Shown here: piece after piece, positions 35,746 to 47,515 of the stretch
How the letters are laid out: each line of letters opens with the position of its first letter
Position numbering within the stretch: the stretch's first letter is position 1
DNA from: Reticulitermes speratus
Taxonomy: Eukaryota > Arthropoda > Insecta > Blattodea > Rhinotermitidae
DNA: 64,000 bases
Reading direction: 5' to 3'
NCBI GenBank assembly: GCA_021186555.1
Contig: JAJKFL010000039.1
Coordinates: 35,506,733-35,570,732 of the forward strand
Notes under the pieces: generated by a model
Database searches by the model: none
Told to the model about the DNA's origin: nothing
Seen by the model: the letters and a program-made list of their open reading frames with translations, nothing else
Position numbers and translations under genes: made by a program

Positions 35746-35920
35746 CAGTAGAACCCTGTTAAGAAGTCTTTCAAGGGACCAGAGGATTAGGGACTCATTA
35801 AGTGGAAAGACTTATTAAGAGGGAAGCTTATTAAAAGCAATAGGATTTTGGGACCTTAAAAATCAGACTTCTTACAGGGGAAAACTTCATATGCAGGGAC
35901 TTCTTATCTGGGTTCTACTG
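35746..35920. mobile_element. CAGTAGAACCC MITE, 175 bp, second copy
   Basis: Starts CAGTAGAACCC, ends GGGTTCTACTG, TA-flanked. Internal sequence matches 13360-13534 apart from scattered substitutions. Confidence 0.85.
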
Positions 35921-36038
35921 TATCTGGATCTACAAAGTAAATCAGACCATCACATGTTCAGAGTATCTGGATACCCCTATCATGTCACACAACCACAAAT
36001 TCCTTGCATCTAAATTCATTCACATACATCAGAACACC

Positions 36039-36352
36039 GGGGCGCGCGGTGGCGCAGTTGGTTGAGGCACTGTGCTACAAACCGGAACGTCGCGGATTCG
36101 ATTCCCGATGGTGTCACTGGAATTAATTCCTTGACATAATCGTTTCGGTCACACTATGGCCCTGGGGTCGACTCAGCCTCTAACAGAAATGAGTACCAGG
36201 AATATTTCCTGGGGGGTAAAGGCGGCCGGTGCGTAGGGCTGACAACCTTACCACCTTCATGTGCCGATTGTCTACAAATCTGGGAGCCTCAACCTCCTGG
36301 ACCCCTCAGGGCCTGTCTAGGCCTGTAATGGGGTTGCTTTACCTTTACCTTT
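36039..36352 (+). mobile_element. SINE with family 1 body but a different tRNA head
   Basis: Head GCGCGGTGGCGCAGTTGG with B box GGATTCGATTCCC differs from the family 1 head. From about 36160 the body (GGCCCTGGGGTCGACTCAGC, GGGGTAAAGGCGGCCGG) is the family 1 body. Ends in (CTTTAC)n. Confidence 0.75.
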
Positions 36353-36861
36353 ACATCAGAACACCACAGACACAGTACCCAACAGCAATATTTTATTGCA
36401 ATTCATATGACTAAAAATTTTAAGGGGGTTTCATTTTCTTACAGTTTTCACTGAATACACAAATCCGAAAGTAATTACAAAATAAAAATAGTGGGAATTA
36501 GCTGTATAAGCAGATGGAATAACTATGGTACATATATTTAAACAAATATAATGAAACTACTCTTTTCTAACATTTATTCATATTGATTTAGAATATCCTG
36601 TAGTAGAGTTGCACTGGCTGGGGCTGTGGTGAACAGGCTCCCTGTAAATAAATTAATAGAACCATATACAGTATACTGACATTTCACAAAAGAAACACTT
36701 TATAACAATGTTCAATTAAATCCATGAAACCAACCATTCACCAGTGAGGATGATATTCTGTTAATGACCATTTTGAAGTTTTTATGAATTCATCTATGAC
36801 TACAAGTAATGGAAACACAGAGCTCTCCACTTTATGGGACATGGTAACATTCCTCCTTTAA

Positions 36862-37112
36862 AAACCATGAAGGCATATATGGTGGAGTAAAGGTATAGCT
36901 CCATGCATTCTCAACATTGACACTAGATTGAGGCAAGTTGTTAACTTCACACCCCAGCCACATTACCCTCAGGAAAGGACCTCAGCACCCACTGAGGTTG
37001 GGTGGACACCAGGGCCGGTCTGGATGGTTTTGAAGAGAAATATCTCTTGGCCCTTCTACGATTTGAACCCCGGAATGTCCAGTCCGGAACCTACCCAATA
37101 CACAAACTATGC
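36862..37112 (-). mobile_element. SINE family 1, minus orientation, diverged
   Basis: Reverse complement shows the body and a B-box-like segment (GATTTGAACCCCGG on the plus strand). Confidence 0.65.
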
Positions 37113-37397
37113 TATCCCAGCTCCCCATACAAGTCACATTATTTCTGTGCTCAGTTTTATATTCCTTTCATAATGTTAACTACACAGATAAAGATTCAAT
37201 CTTCAAGGATGTTGAGCTGTATTGACTTGTCACACTTTTACTGGCAATCAGTCCACAGCACTGCTTACTGAACAATTCTTTTAATGCACTGACAACATAA
37301 AAGAACAGCAAAGACTTAAAAAGTCCAGCCACACACAGGGTGATTCATGACTTGATGTCTGAACTTCAGGATCCTATTCCAAACGGCACTCACAGTC

Positions 37398-38578
37398 ACA
37401 AATGTCACATAAACACACATTTTATCCTCAAGAGTTATGGGTTTATCATTACAGGAATGTTAACAAAATAAGAATAAGCAAACAATACATATATAAAGTT
37501 CTGATTGCTGAATTTACAGTAAGTGTTCAAAATGATCACAGATCCTGCCATATCTCTGGATCAAGCATGTAACCTGCATCTGTTCGTTACCACTTTCATT
37601 TACACAGGTTACGAAGTCAAAAAACATGAACTAACAATGCATCTTTTGTATCCACTCTTTGTTGGTACAAAAGATTTTTCATGTGCCACCAACTAACTTA
37701 GTCTTTCTTGAAGAGCTAACTGGACCACAGTTAATCATAAACTTCTCCGCAGGTTATAGAACCCGAAAGTTTATTACCACATTCATGGCAGCCCTTGTTA
37801 CTTGTCCCTACCATAAGCCAGGTAAACCCAGTCCAGAACCTCCCATTTTATTCTTTATAATCTATTTTAATATCCTCCCTTCTGTGCCCACTTGTTCCAA
37901 GCAGTCTCCTTCCCTCCGGTTTACCCACCAAAACCCAGCATGCACTTCCACTCTCCCCCATGTATACCACAAGTCCTTCCCACCTCATCCTCCTTGATTT
38001 CATCACCCAGATAATTGGCAAGGAGTCAATCGTGAAGCTCCTAATTATGCAATTTTCTGCAGCCTCCTGGAACTTCCTTCCTCTTAGGCACATATATCTT
38101 CCTCAGCACCCTGTTCAAAAATATGTCTCCCTTCTTCCCTTACTGTAAGAGACCAAGTTGCATACCCACATAGTTCATGCGCCACCACAGACAAAAATCG
38201 AGAGGTCTGAGGTCTGGTGATCTGGATGGTCAATGCTGTGGACCACCATGACTGTTCCACCAAACATGAAAACAACATTAATTAATAATTATGTACCAAT
38301 ATAAAGTTCATGAAAACAACAATTAAGTTACATTGTCACTGCATGGCTAAAATGGGCACATGCTCTGTCATGTGAAAGTCCAAATGCGGATCAAGCAGCT
38401 GAAAAATACCGCGCCACATTTGTAATGAATCAGTGCTGAAAACTCTTTCCACAGTACCACAGGGATTCACTCCTGACCACTAATGTTGCTGATCCTGTTG
38501 TACACATTACTGCCAACATCAACAGCTCCATTTAACTCTTGAGAATCACGCCTATGTTTATGTGACATTTCTGAGCAT
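37398..38578 (-). mobile_element. IS630/mariner-like element remnant with inverted ends
   Basis: Facing copies of AAATGTCACATAAACA followed by CTCAAGAGTTA lie at about 37398-37440 and 38531-38578 in opposite orientation. On the minus strand 38220-38167 reads SPDLRPLDFCLWWRMNYV, the block around the second catalytic Asp in mariner-like transposases. The rest is frameshifted. A second repeat at 37725-38150 is inserted inside. Confidence 0.55.
37725..38150 (+). repeat. Retroelement-derived repeat, copy 1
   Basis: Shares successive blocks with 45095-45500 and 51990-52400: a pyrimidine-rich stretch, CTCCTTGATTT, ATGCAATTTTC and a CACCCTGTTC block. Likely the 3' part of a retroposon; no intact ORF. 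Confidence 0.55.
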
Positions 38579-38652
38579 GAGTAATCTCAGGAATATAATC
38601 CTTACTAGTCTGCTGGTGCCCCGTAACCGGGCAGGTTTGGCACACTCACGTA

Positions 38653-38770
38653 GTTACCATGGAAACCTCGCGACCTGTGCAGGCAAGGCACACTCGTGTA
38701 CATGGTTACTACAGAAACCTCGTGACCCAGGCAGGCAAGGCACATCCATTTACGTAGTTACTGTGGAAAC
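38653..38770. repeat. Three 52-bp units each with an RFX/X-box-like palindrome
   Basis: GTTACCATGGAAAC (38653), GTTACTACAGAAAC (38705) and GTTACTGTGGAAAC (38757), exactly 52 bp apart and linked by GGCAAGGCACA-containing spacers. Confidence 0.75.
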
Positions 38771-39029
38771 CTAAAGAATGGCATCTCCTGCCATTTGGAG
38801 GTGGTCCGTGGAACTCCACTGTGGGAATGTGACATTTGAATTGGACGGACTGACACTATTAAAATATAATATAAGATATCAAGACAGGAAATCATGAATC
38901 AGTCTGTACATGCAAATTTAGTTCAGCTAAGAATTTGCATACTCTTTGTTCCCTGTACCTGGTTTACTTAACTATGCCTTCAAACACCTCACATTAGTTA
39001 GTGCATATTACATGCATTACACTAATTTT

Positions 39030-39133
39030 ACAGTATTTAATCCACCAAATTGCACAATCAATAAGAAATAGTCATTTGTCATGACAAATGATTATTTATT
39101 ATTGATTGCACAATTTGTTGAATTAAATACTGT
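39030..39133. repeat. 104-bp near-perfect palindrome (tiny MITE-like)
   Basis: Arms of about 52 bp begin ACAGTATTTAATCCA and end with the complementary AATTAAATACTGT; the centre is TTGTCATGACAA. It has only a few mismatches and essentially no loop. It lies immediately 3' of MMADHC. Confidence 0.85.
39095..39100 (-). terminator. Probable MMADHC poly(A) signal AATAAA
   Basis: First AATAAA on the minus strand after the MMADHC stop (stop at 39172-39174, signal about 72 bases downstream). It lies inside the right arm of the 104-bp palindrome at 39030-39133. Confidence 0.5.
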
Positions 39134-39171
39134 GGCTTCAAATTACATAGCATCAAATCTGCATAACATTG

Positions 39172-42100
39172 TTAATAATAAGCCTCACCCACAAAACTGT
39201 GAGATCTTTCACGTTTGGTGCTTATAATTTTGCAGATGCCATGATCATTTATCTGGAAATTCAAGTAGTTCAATCTTTCATCTGCTCCGTAGAATGCTAC
39301 TGATGGAAATGGAGTAAGATACGGTCGACCAGAGAAGGGGTTAATGAAGTCTGCCCAGTAGCCAGCAAGTCTCAGCTTCATACACACCTCTTGGGCTGCT
39401 AGAACAAACTAATAAACAACAAGGTTCACTGCAACATACACTTCAGATGAATAAAGTTTCACAGTTCACTAGTGTTATAGATTCATAAGGCGGTAATTTT
39501 AAGGGATTCGTAAATTGGTAACCTTGTCGACTCAGAACTATATCAGGTTACATAAAGTAGATTACACCATTCATGGTACAAATGCATAACTTACTTTACA
39601 GCAATACCCCTATAATATGGAAAAATGCTACAATTCTTACACATTTTGTAACTCTCTCTCGCTCGGTTTCCACCTCATGGTCCGTGTTAGTTAGGTTGGC
39701 AGTTGTCTTCTGTGATAATGTAACAATTGTAAGGTCAGACCCTCCAATGTCGGTCCCTGGGAACATCTCCAGCACACCTGAAATACATAAATATGATATA
39801 ATACAATATGATATTTTATTTATGTATGTATGTACTTACAATCCAAATTTGATCCATTAAAACACATGTAGGGAAGCATTAAAAAATGGGCTTAACAAAT
39901 TCCACAATAATGTATGTATCAGTTCCACATGCTGCACAAATAACTTGTAGCTGAATAATGTGCCTGCACAGTTAAAATGAGTATTTGTGTGAATACAATG
40001 TATGCAAAAAAGAAACCTATACAGAAATCACAACTTAAACTGGTATATGTGACCTTCATATCAATGGTAGTCTCCCAGCCACTTGTCTACCACTGAGTAT
40101 GGATATCCAAATGAAGTACAGTCTTCCCCTTATTTTAGTGTGCAACCTCGTCCCCGAGCTTGGAAAAGTCATCCACAATTATTCAGCTTTTTTCTTCAAA
40201 ACAGATATATATATATATATATATTAGTGTCCTTGCTTAATATATACCTGGCATAAATAACTGTAATTAATGCAAGGCAAAAAAACCAACATATGGACAA
40301 ATATGAGGAAATTACAAATACAGTAAAACCCTGATTTTGTGTTTTTGTACGGACCCCCTAAAATGGTGTAAAAGCCAGGACACATTGTTCTTATTGGCAT
40401 TTGTGATGGACCATACAAAAAGTGTGTAAAGTTGCAGAAAACACAAAAGGCAGGAACTAAAATTGGGGTTTTACTGTAATCAGCATTTTGATGCCATCCT
40501 TTATGTTTATGAGACCGGCCCTGGGGCCCACCCAGCCTCCTATAAAATGGGTACTGGGTCTCTTTCCCGGGGATAAAGCGGCCGGGGCGTGGAGTTGACC
40601 ACCCACCCTCATCTAGTGCCAGGGTTAAAGAAAGAGTAGAGCTATATCTCTACTCACCCTCTGGCCTTCATGGTCTGTTCCAGGCAGAACTTTACCTTTA
40701 CCTATGTTTATGATCACTTCTGGTTTGGGTCTTAGCAAATGTTAAGTGCTTGATTTGTGTAGTACAAAGTGCACCAGGAAGGAGTAAATGTTGTGCATTT
40801 GAAGCAGAAAGATGTTTACTTAAACATTTGCTATGACATGAAAATGAAAATGGTACATAACATGAACTGATTTCAGCTCTGTTCTTCTAGCTCCACATAC
40901 ATGTTCTGCGTACAATATTATCACAAACCTCTTCTCAGTAGCATAGGGCAGTGTTGAGCTACACATTCCATGGTGTATTCTAGTGTCTGGAACAGACGAA
41001 AGGGCCTTCATTATATTTAAATCAAACAACTGATGAAGAATATACAGAGCAGGAATGATTGTGCAGAGCATGTACTCTATTAAAAACACTTTTGTGATTA
41101 AAACATAAACACACATGAACAAAGACATATTCAGAGAACGTAACTTCAGTCGAAGAAGTGTTGTAGTAACAGATCTAGCACAGATATAAAAACATGTAAT
41201 GTTAAGTCATGACTGCTATTCCCACTGTACCCTTATGGAGAACAACAGTGTGCTGTGCAGTTAACAAGACTGTATCAAGTTATAAGGCCTTCTGAAAAGG
41301 ATAAAGATGATAGTAATGATCACTGCAGCAACAGCAACAACGAGGAGCGCAACTCACACGCAACATATCTAGAAGTTCACTCAATAAAGAAAATACCGAC
41401 TCAAGTATATAACCCTATAACCATCCAATCACGAACTGAGAGTGCTAACCCATAAGCTAAATTGCATTTCATTGTTTATTTTTATTTGTACTTCATTTTA
41501 TAATAACGTAACATAAATTTGTCCCCCCGTACATGCCATAAATGTATTTTGGGGAGTGGAAGTGTAGCTCTACTAATTTTTAAACTCAGCACAAGATGGA
41601 GTGAATGTTCAACTTCACTCCCTGGCTGTCTTCCCCACAGGAACCACAGGAAAGAGTCCGTGGTACACATTTAACAGGAAGTTAGGTGGGCCATAGAGCC
41701 AGTCTGGATGTTCTGGAGAAGTGAAAAATATTAATGATGCTGTCATTAATTCAGATTATGTAGCATCAAGTGACAGGTTTTATATTGAGTAACAAGTTGG
41801 AAAGGACATGGAAGGAAAGATCTGAGAAAATATACTGACATTAGCCAGGAGAAACTGAGTAAAATTATGAAAAACCTCAGAGAGGATAGTTCGTGCCCTG
41901 GCTGAAATTCAAACCACGTACCTCCCGAATACAAGTCCGAAGCATTACTACTTAAGCCATCTTGCTCAACACATTTCACAACTGAATTGCAAATTTACAT
42001 TACCTAAATATAAGTTGCACATAAGGCAGGAAGGTTTGACTCACTCATCAAATAGCCCACTATGTCTTTCACTTGCATAGACAGCTAATATTCCCACCAC

Positions 42101-45004
42101 AATAAAATTGAATACTTTTCACCTCTACTACTAATGCTACCTGTACCTTCTTGCTACTTCGATGAGAAGTTGCCGATTCAAATTCGTGTATATGAGCTGT
42201 GGTGTACACATCATGCCATGCTGGACCAACACTGCCAGGCATGTAGAAGCGATAACCCCTTGGTGCTAGGAGTTCCCAATTGGGACTTGTTCCAATGGAG
42301 TTGTTAGTAATGTCTGAAATAAAAGGGAAAGATATATGTCTAAACATAGAGTCAATTCTAGTTTCAAACATTGGGGGAAGACACATGTCCTTATGATATG
42401 AGAATAGTGTTCAATAAATTGTTATTCTGGTAGCTACTTTTTTCAGTACTAAGCCTATGAAATACATACTTCACTTGCACACTCCAAACATTGTAATCCC
42501 GCTTTCTATAATTTTGAGAGGTCTTCAAAACGGAAACCACTGCTTGTTTATGCAGTGGTTTATGAGGTTTCAATTATACCACACACAATTTTTAAATTCA
42601 TGAGCCACCTTCCACTTATACAAGCTCTTTCATCTCACATGCTAATTTTTGCTCACAGCTCCTCCCCTCGGTTGTTGTCAGTCTCCATATCATCTCAAGT
42701 GCACAGATCCTTTTCGCAATGACACTCTTTTAATATGTAATAGACATCTGTGTTACATCCATATTTATAATAAGGATAATTAATAATTTATAATAATATG
42801 TGATGTTGATGCATTTTTCATGTAACTGTAATGGTGTTAACTATTCTTTATGGACAAGGTAATGAATAAGAAGGTCTATTAAATACAGTAACTGATCATT
42901 AGCATAATTTTCTTCACAATCAGCTTCCATACTAAGTTGTAATTGAAATATTTGACCTCTGGAACCAATTAAAATTTACAACATGGAAATTAAATGGGAA
43001 ATTAATTTTTATTTTACAAGTTTTCACTTTACAAGCAGTTCTTGAGGAATAAATTAGGCACATACACTAAAGGATTACTGTTACTTAACAATGCTGTTTC
43101 AACCACAAGGGTTATATAGTGTTCAATACAAAAAGACAGTGTCTATGAAAGGATGAGCAAAATTATGACAGTTGTAGTGTCAAGTAGTGCAGCATATTAC
43201 ACAAAATCCCCGACATAACCTCAGCTAAAGAAGTTGTGTGACCCTTGAAGATGAAGGTGCCACAATCCTTCACAATGTCAGGAACCACGTATCCAATGAA
43301 ACTGTGTCATATTCTCATGTTCACTGAAATTAGATTAGAAGAACTGGCTCATCCCCTCTTAACTGAACATCTTGAGACAGCAATACGTAAGGCTCTCAAA
43401 GCAGTGACCATGATGATTACCAATTTCTGGAATATAACACCAACATTTCAGATGAACCAGCTGCCCTCCATACACAAAGTCCTGTATTTCAAGTAGTGAT
43501 GCTTTCCGTATGCTTGTCATGAATTGTAATCTTTCAAGTGAGGCAACAGAAAGGACAGTAGTTTCAGTTATTATCAATTCACAAGCCAAGGAATTCACCC
43601 GTAGCTACCTCACCTGTTGTTTTATTATCATAACCTATACCTAAATTAATACATTTTTATTGTTGGTAGCAAATTTCATTAAGCTTGTTTTAACAGAATT
43701 TAATGCAAGTTTATTTATTTTACATCATTTGCTCAATTCAGCAACAGTACTGTTAATGCAATTTTTAAAGTGATCACTTTTGGGGTGACACATAATAATA
43801 CTAGTATAATCAGCAAATAGCATAAGTTTGGACTGCAAATTCATAAGGTACACACTTTATATATCTGAGGATAACCAGGGGCCTAAGTATGGAACAATAA
43901 CAAAATTCATGTTTCACAAAATCCCATTTTGAGTAGATGGTTACAGCTTGAATTTGGAGACTTTGTATCTGGTCTTTCTTTCCTACTGTACTGATATGAT
44001 TCAACACACTATCCAAATTTGCTTTTAAGTCTATAAAAATTTAATTGTGATAGTAATATGTCAGAAGCTTTGACACAGTCACACTATAGTTTAATGGAGG
44101 TTTTATTGTTAAGGACATATAAGATTTCATCAATAAAAATTGTGTAGGGCCTTATCCACTGATAGGCCTTTTCTAAATATAACTGTTCTTATGCCAGAAT
44201 ACTGCTGGAATTTAAACAATTTATTACTCTTCTGTACATAACCTTTTACCAAAATGTGGTGAAGTGGCAACAATTCTAATACTGGTATGAATGCAAATGT
44301 ACAGCTCATTCATGAAGTTAGACTAACGCTGCCTTCCTTATGATAGTGTAGGTCACCATATGAAACTATTACATTTTCCAGTAATGTGGGCGGAAATAAA
44401 TTTATAATCCACCAGCAGTCATGAACATCCCTAATGAGCCTAATGTAAGTTCATCTTACATAATGATGCTCAGAAACTGGTATGTATGTGTAACATCGCT
44501 CAAAAATATGTAAAAATTACATATGAAACCTCAAATTCCGAAAATTTGTTACGTTAATACTCATATTCTTTCAACATTACCATCTGTAGATTTTCTGGAT
44601 TTTACTGCTTGATACGAGTCCGCGCTTTTGAATCGCTGCGTCGGGAATAAAATGCACAGACAGTTTTGTTGGTATTCCTAAACTTCAAAGTCAGTTTCTG
44701 GGGACTCCACATCTGAAAAGTTTGGAGGCGTATTTATTACAACACACACCGAAATATACCGTCAGTAAAAACACAGCTGGTCGCACTAAAACTGTGTTCG
44801 TAATTACTTACAATTATTCGTTTTCACGTTACCGACCGCAAAATGTTCTTAATGCAGGAACATAACCAATTGAAGAGTTAAAACCTGACACATTCCCAGC
44901 ACTTGCCGTCCATTAGCACACGCAGCGCCCTCACACATGTCTCAAAGGTTATTATTCTTACCAGTTCCTCGCACAAGCAGCTCAGTCGGAGGTTGGGCTG
45001 CCAT
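39172..45004 (-). CDS. MMADHC: MMADHC (cblD), cobalamin trafficking protein, five coding exons
   Basis: MMADHC directs vitamin B12 to methylmalonyl-CoA mutase in mitochondria and methionine synthase in cytosol, acting with MMACHC. Coding exons: 45004-44962, 42313-42141 (or -42147), 40986-40929, 39777-39641, 39408-39172. Phases agree: exon 1 ends phase 1, exon 2 phase 0, exon 3 phase 1, exon 4 phase 0. Landmarks: RFYMPGSVGP, VAQHCPMLLRRG, DLTIVTLSQKTTAN, EVETERERV, LAGYWADFINPFSGRPY and the DERLNYL segment, with a C-terminus ending FVGEAYY. About 215 residues, shorter than the roughly 296 of the human protein. The deficit is mainly N-terminal, so no clear mitochondrial presequence is seen. Exon 2's donor is ambiguous (GTACAG or GTAGCA six bases on). 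The in-frame stop just upstream of the ATG fixes the start if exon 1 is right. Confidence 0.9.
40321..40476. mobile_element. CAGTAAAACCC MITE, 156 bp
   Basis: Starts CAGTAAAACCCTGATTTT and ends GGGGTTTTACTG, TA-flanked. Located in MMADHC intron 3. Confidence 0.8.
40509..40702 (+). mobile_element. SINE family 1 body, headless
   Basis: Begins at GAGACCGGCCCTGGGGCC and runs to an ACTTTACCTTTACC tail; no tRNA head. In MMADHC intron 3. Confidence 0.75.
41475..41985 (-). mobile_element. Diverged tRNA-headed SINE fragments
   Basis: The reverse complement of 41890-41975 has an A-box-like TGGCTTAAGTAGT and a B-box-like GGTTTGAATTTCAGCC. The part at 41560-41730 resembles the family 1 body. In MMADHC intron 2. 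Confidence 0.45.
43640..44300 (-). pseudogene. Non-LTR retrotransposon reverse transcriptase remnant
   Basis: Minus-strand fragments in several frames: KASDILLSQLNFYRLKSKFG, then SILRPLVILRYIKCVPYEF, then LMLFADYTSIIMCHP, and NSVKTSLMKFATNN-like sequence. These correspond to the FDxVxHxxLL, GSxLGPLLF.YINDLP and FADDT blocks of jockey/CR1-type reverse transcriptases. The second catalytic Asp is Tyr. Many stops. Located in MMADHC intron 1. Confidence 0.7.
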
Positions 45005-45094
45005 CTATGAGCGAAACTCCTGAATGTTACTACAAATTGGCTTCGTTGTCCCAATCGGTGGGTAAAACCACCCAGCTGATTGTACGGAGCAGAA

Positions 45095-45500
45095 TCCATT
45101 TCGAGAGGCTAATAATAGCTCCTCAGCTAATCAATAAATTCCCCGCATTTTATGCAGCCCGAAATTGCAGTGCCGTGTTTACAACAGCCTGTCACTGATC
45201 CCTGTCCTGAGCCACTTGATCCAGTCTATTCAACCACCCCCTCCACGATCCTATTTAAGGTCCATTTTAATATTATTCTACCATCTAAGCATAGGTTCTT
45301 CAGGTGGTCACTTTCCTTCAGGTTTCACCAACAAAACCCTGCATACATTTTTGTTCTCCCCATACGTGCCACATGCACCGCCCATCTTAGCCTCCTTGAT
45401 TTGATCAGCCTAATCACACAGGTGACGTGTACAAATTATGAAGCTCATCTTTATGCAATTTTCTCCAGTCTCCTATTAGTTTCTTCTTCTCAGGCTGCAC
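45095..45500 (+). repeat. Retroelement-derived repeat, copy 2
   Basis: Same block order as copies 1 and 3, including CTCCTTGATTTGATCA and TATGCAATTTTCTCCA. Begins just upstream of MMADHC exon 1. Confidence 0.55.
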
Positions 45501-45619
45501 TCTTACGTGTGACTCGATTCACATTACAAGGCGAGTCGATCCTAATACACAAAACAAGAAAATTAGACTATTTCCATCGTTGTCGTCAAGATGAAAGTGG
45601 TTTCAGCTGCGCTGTAGTC

Positions 45620-45755
45620 AGGACTCTTGACCCGTGAGGATGGGACCGATACGTTGTCCCGAAACGTCGGTAAACAATTACCACACGACGCCGCGTAATA
45701 CCCCAGAAGACCGCAGATTTCATCAACATCGCGGCGAAAGCCTGAAATCAAGGTC
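45620..45755 (+). repeat. Copy of the foldback/hammerhead-like repeat
   Basis: Near-identical to 32431-32555: ACTCTTGACCCGTGAGGAT, stem GGGAC/GTCCC, CGAAACGTCGG, then ACGACGCCGCGTAATA. Confidence 0.75.
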
Positions 45756-46020
45756 AGTCATTTGAAGGCTGCACTCAGTGAAAGTATGTAAGTTATTTCA
45801 ACACATGAACGGCGCGTCCGTCTCTTAAGCAAATGTCTAGCCTGAATTCTTAAGAGCACGAGAATGCGTGGCGCGGAATGAGACGGAGGCGTTGAGCGGT
45901 ACGCCTGCAAACTATGTTGCAGACGTTCCCGCAAAACGGACGAGACAGAGAAGTTGCCGCATGCGTCAGGAGATGCTGTCCAAAATTGGCATGCATGTTT
46001 TGAGATATTACGAACGTCAC

Positions 46021-46574
46021 AGGAATATGAAGGTGGTAACTAATTACAGGAATATGAAGCTGGTAACTAATTATAGGAATATGAAGCTGGTAACTAATTA
46101 CAGGAATATGAAGCTGGTAACTAATTATAGGAATATGAAGCTGGTAACTGATTACATGAATATGAAGCTGGTAACTGATTACAGGAATATGAAGCGCTTG
46201 GTAAAACTAATTACAGGAATATGAAGCTGGTAACACGGTAAATGTACTATTAAGGAATTGAAGCTGGTAAGTAATTACAGGAATATGAAGCTGGTAACTA
46301 ATTACAGGAATATGAAGCTGGTAACTAATTACAGGAATATGAAGCTGGTAAGTAATTACAGAATATGAAGCTGGTAACTAATTACAGGAATATGAAGCTG
46401 GTAACTAATTATAGGAATATGAAGCTGGTAATAATTACATGAATATGAAGCTGGTAACTGATTACAGGAATATGAAGCTGGTAACTAATTATCAGGAATA
46501 TGAAGCTGGTAAGTAATTACAGGAATATGAGGCTGGTAACTAATTACAGGAATATGAAGCTGGTAACTAATTAC
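46021..46574. repeat. 27-bp minisatellite, about 20 units
   Basis: Unit AGGAATATGAAGCTGGTAAC plus TAATTAC. It is a multiple of 3, so the first part is open as RNMKLVTNY repeats continuing an ORF from 45868. Deletions from about 46195 onward destroy the frame. Confidence 0.9.
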
Positions 46575-46904
46575 AAATCGACGCTTCGGCATATCCCAAA
46601 TTCTGATCGTCAAAATCCGTGCGTATAACAGGACAGCTTTTAAAAATATGCATTCTCGAAATGATTTTCTCTTAAAAATCTCACGTAAAATATCGCCATT
46701 TGAAAGCAACCATTTATCTACGTTACATATCAACTTTCAGTTCCTACCTCAAGGAGAACACAGCAAACTTCAATTAGAAACACAAATCGGTGAATATTAT
46801 ATAGGGTACAAACTGCTATTTTTTTAGAAAGATATGGAATATATACACATACACCTACATATACCTATACATATAGGTATATAACACTGCGTGGACAAAA
46901 TTCA

Positions 46905-47015
46905 GGTTTTTTTTAGGATAACTAAGGCTACAGACACACACACAGAATATGTAATATTATTGCTTTTCCACGGCAACAGTGGTTACGGGAACGCGCCCCA
47001 TTGTTACATTATACT
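46905..47015 (-). repeat. Unclassified dispersed repeat, copy 2 (partial)
   Basis: GGATAACTAAGGCTACAGAC, then TTGCTTTTCCACGGCAAC and GAACGCGCCCCATTG. Confidence 0.6.
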
Positions 47016-47309
47016 TGTTGCCTGTTTTGTTTTAAGTCAGCCATAGATATTGCGCAACATAGTACAGTTATGTCCTGTTTACTTCGCTACACTTACTGAT
47101 ATATGCTAGTTACTGCAGTAGCCACTTTGATATTTACACTGGTCTACGTAGGCCCTCTCAACCAAAAATGGAGGAAGCCATAATGTTGAAAATTAAGCAT
47201 TCAATATCATGACTGAGCTTCTATCGTAATTACTGCAGACAAGCAACAGAAGTGGTGGCAGAAGGATGGGGAACAAACTTAGAGAATAAACATGTAAAGT
47301 CCCTGAAAT

Positions 47310-47470
47310 CTGTGATCTTCTGGGTAATTACACGCGTCGTGTGGTAATTATTTACCGACGTTTCGGGACAACGTATCGGTCCCATCTTCAAGGGTCAAGA
47401 TTCCGCCGTGTAATTACCCAGAAGACAACAGATTTCATCAACATCGCGGCGGAAGCCTCAAATCAAGGAT
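47310..47470 (-). repeat. Copy of the foldback/hammerhead-like repeat, minus orientation
   Basis: Minus strand reads GACCCTTGAAGAT, GGGAC/GTCCC, GAAACGTCGG; flanked by inverted CTTCTGGGTAATTACACG segments. Confidence 0.75.
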
Positions 47471-47515
47471 GTAAAGTCCCTGTCACGCCATGAAAACATG
47501 TAGAAAGAACAAACG

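Noticed and set aside
44878..45099. 73-codon ORF over MMADHC exon 1
   Set aside because: It looks leader-like, but its phase at the donor does not fit exon 2; the MAAQ frame does.
46021..46574. CRISPR-like array
   Set aside because: Units are contiguous 27-bp tandem copies without unique spacers, in an animal genome.
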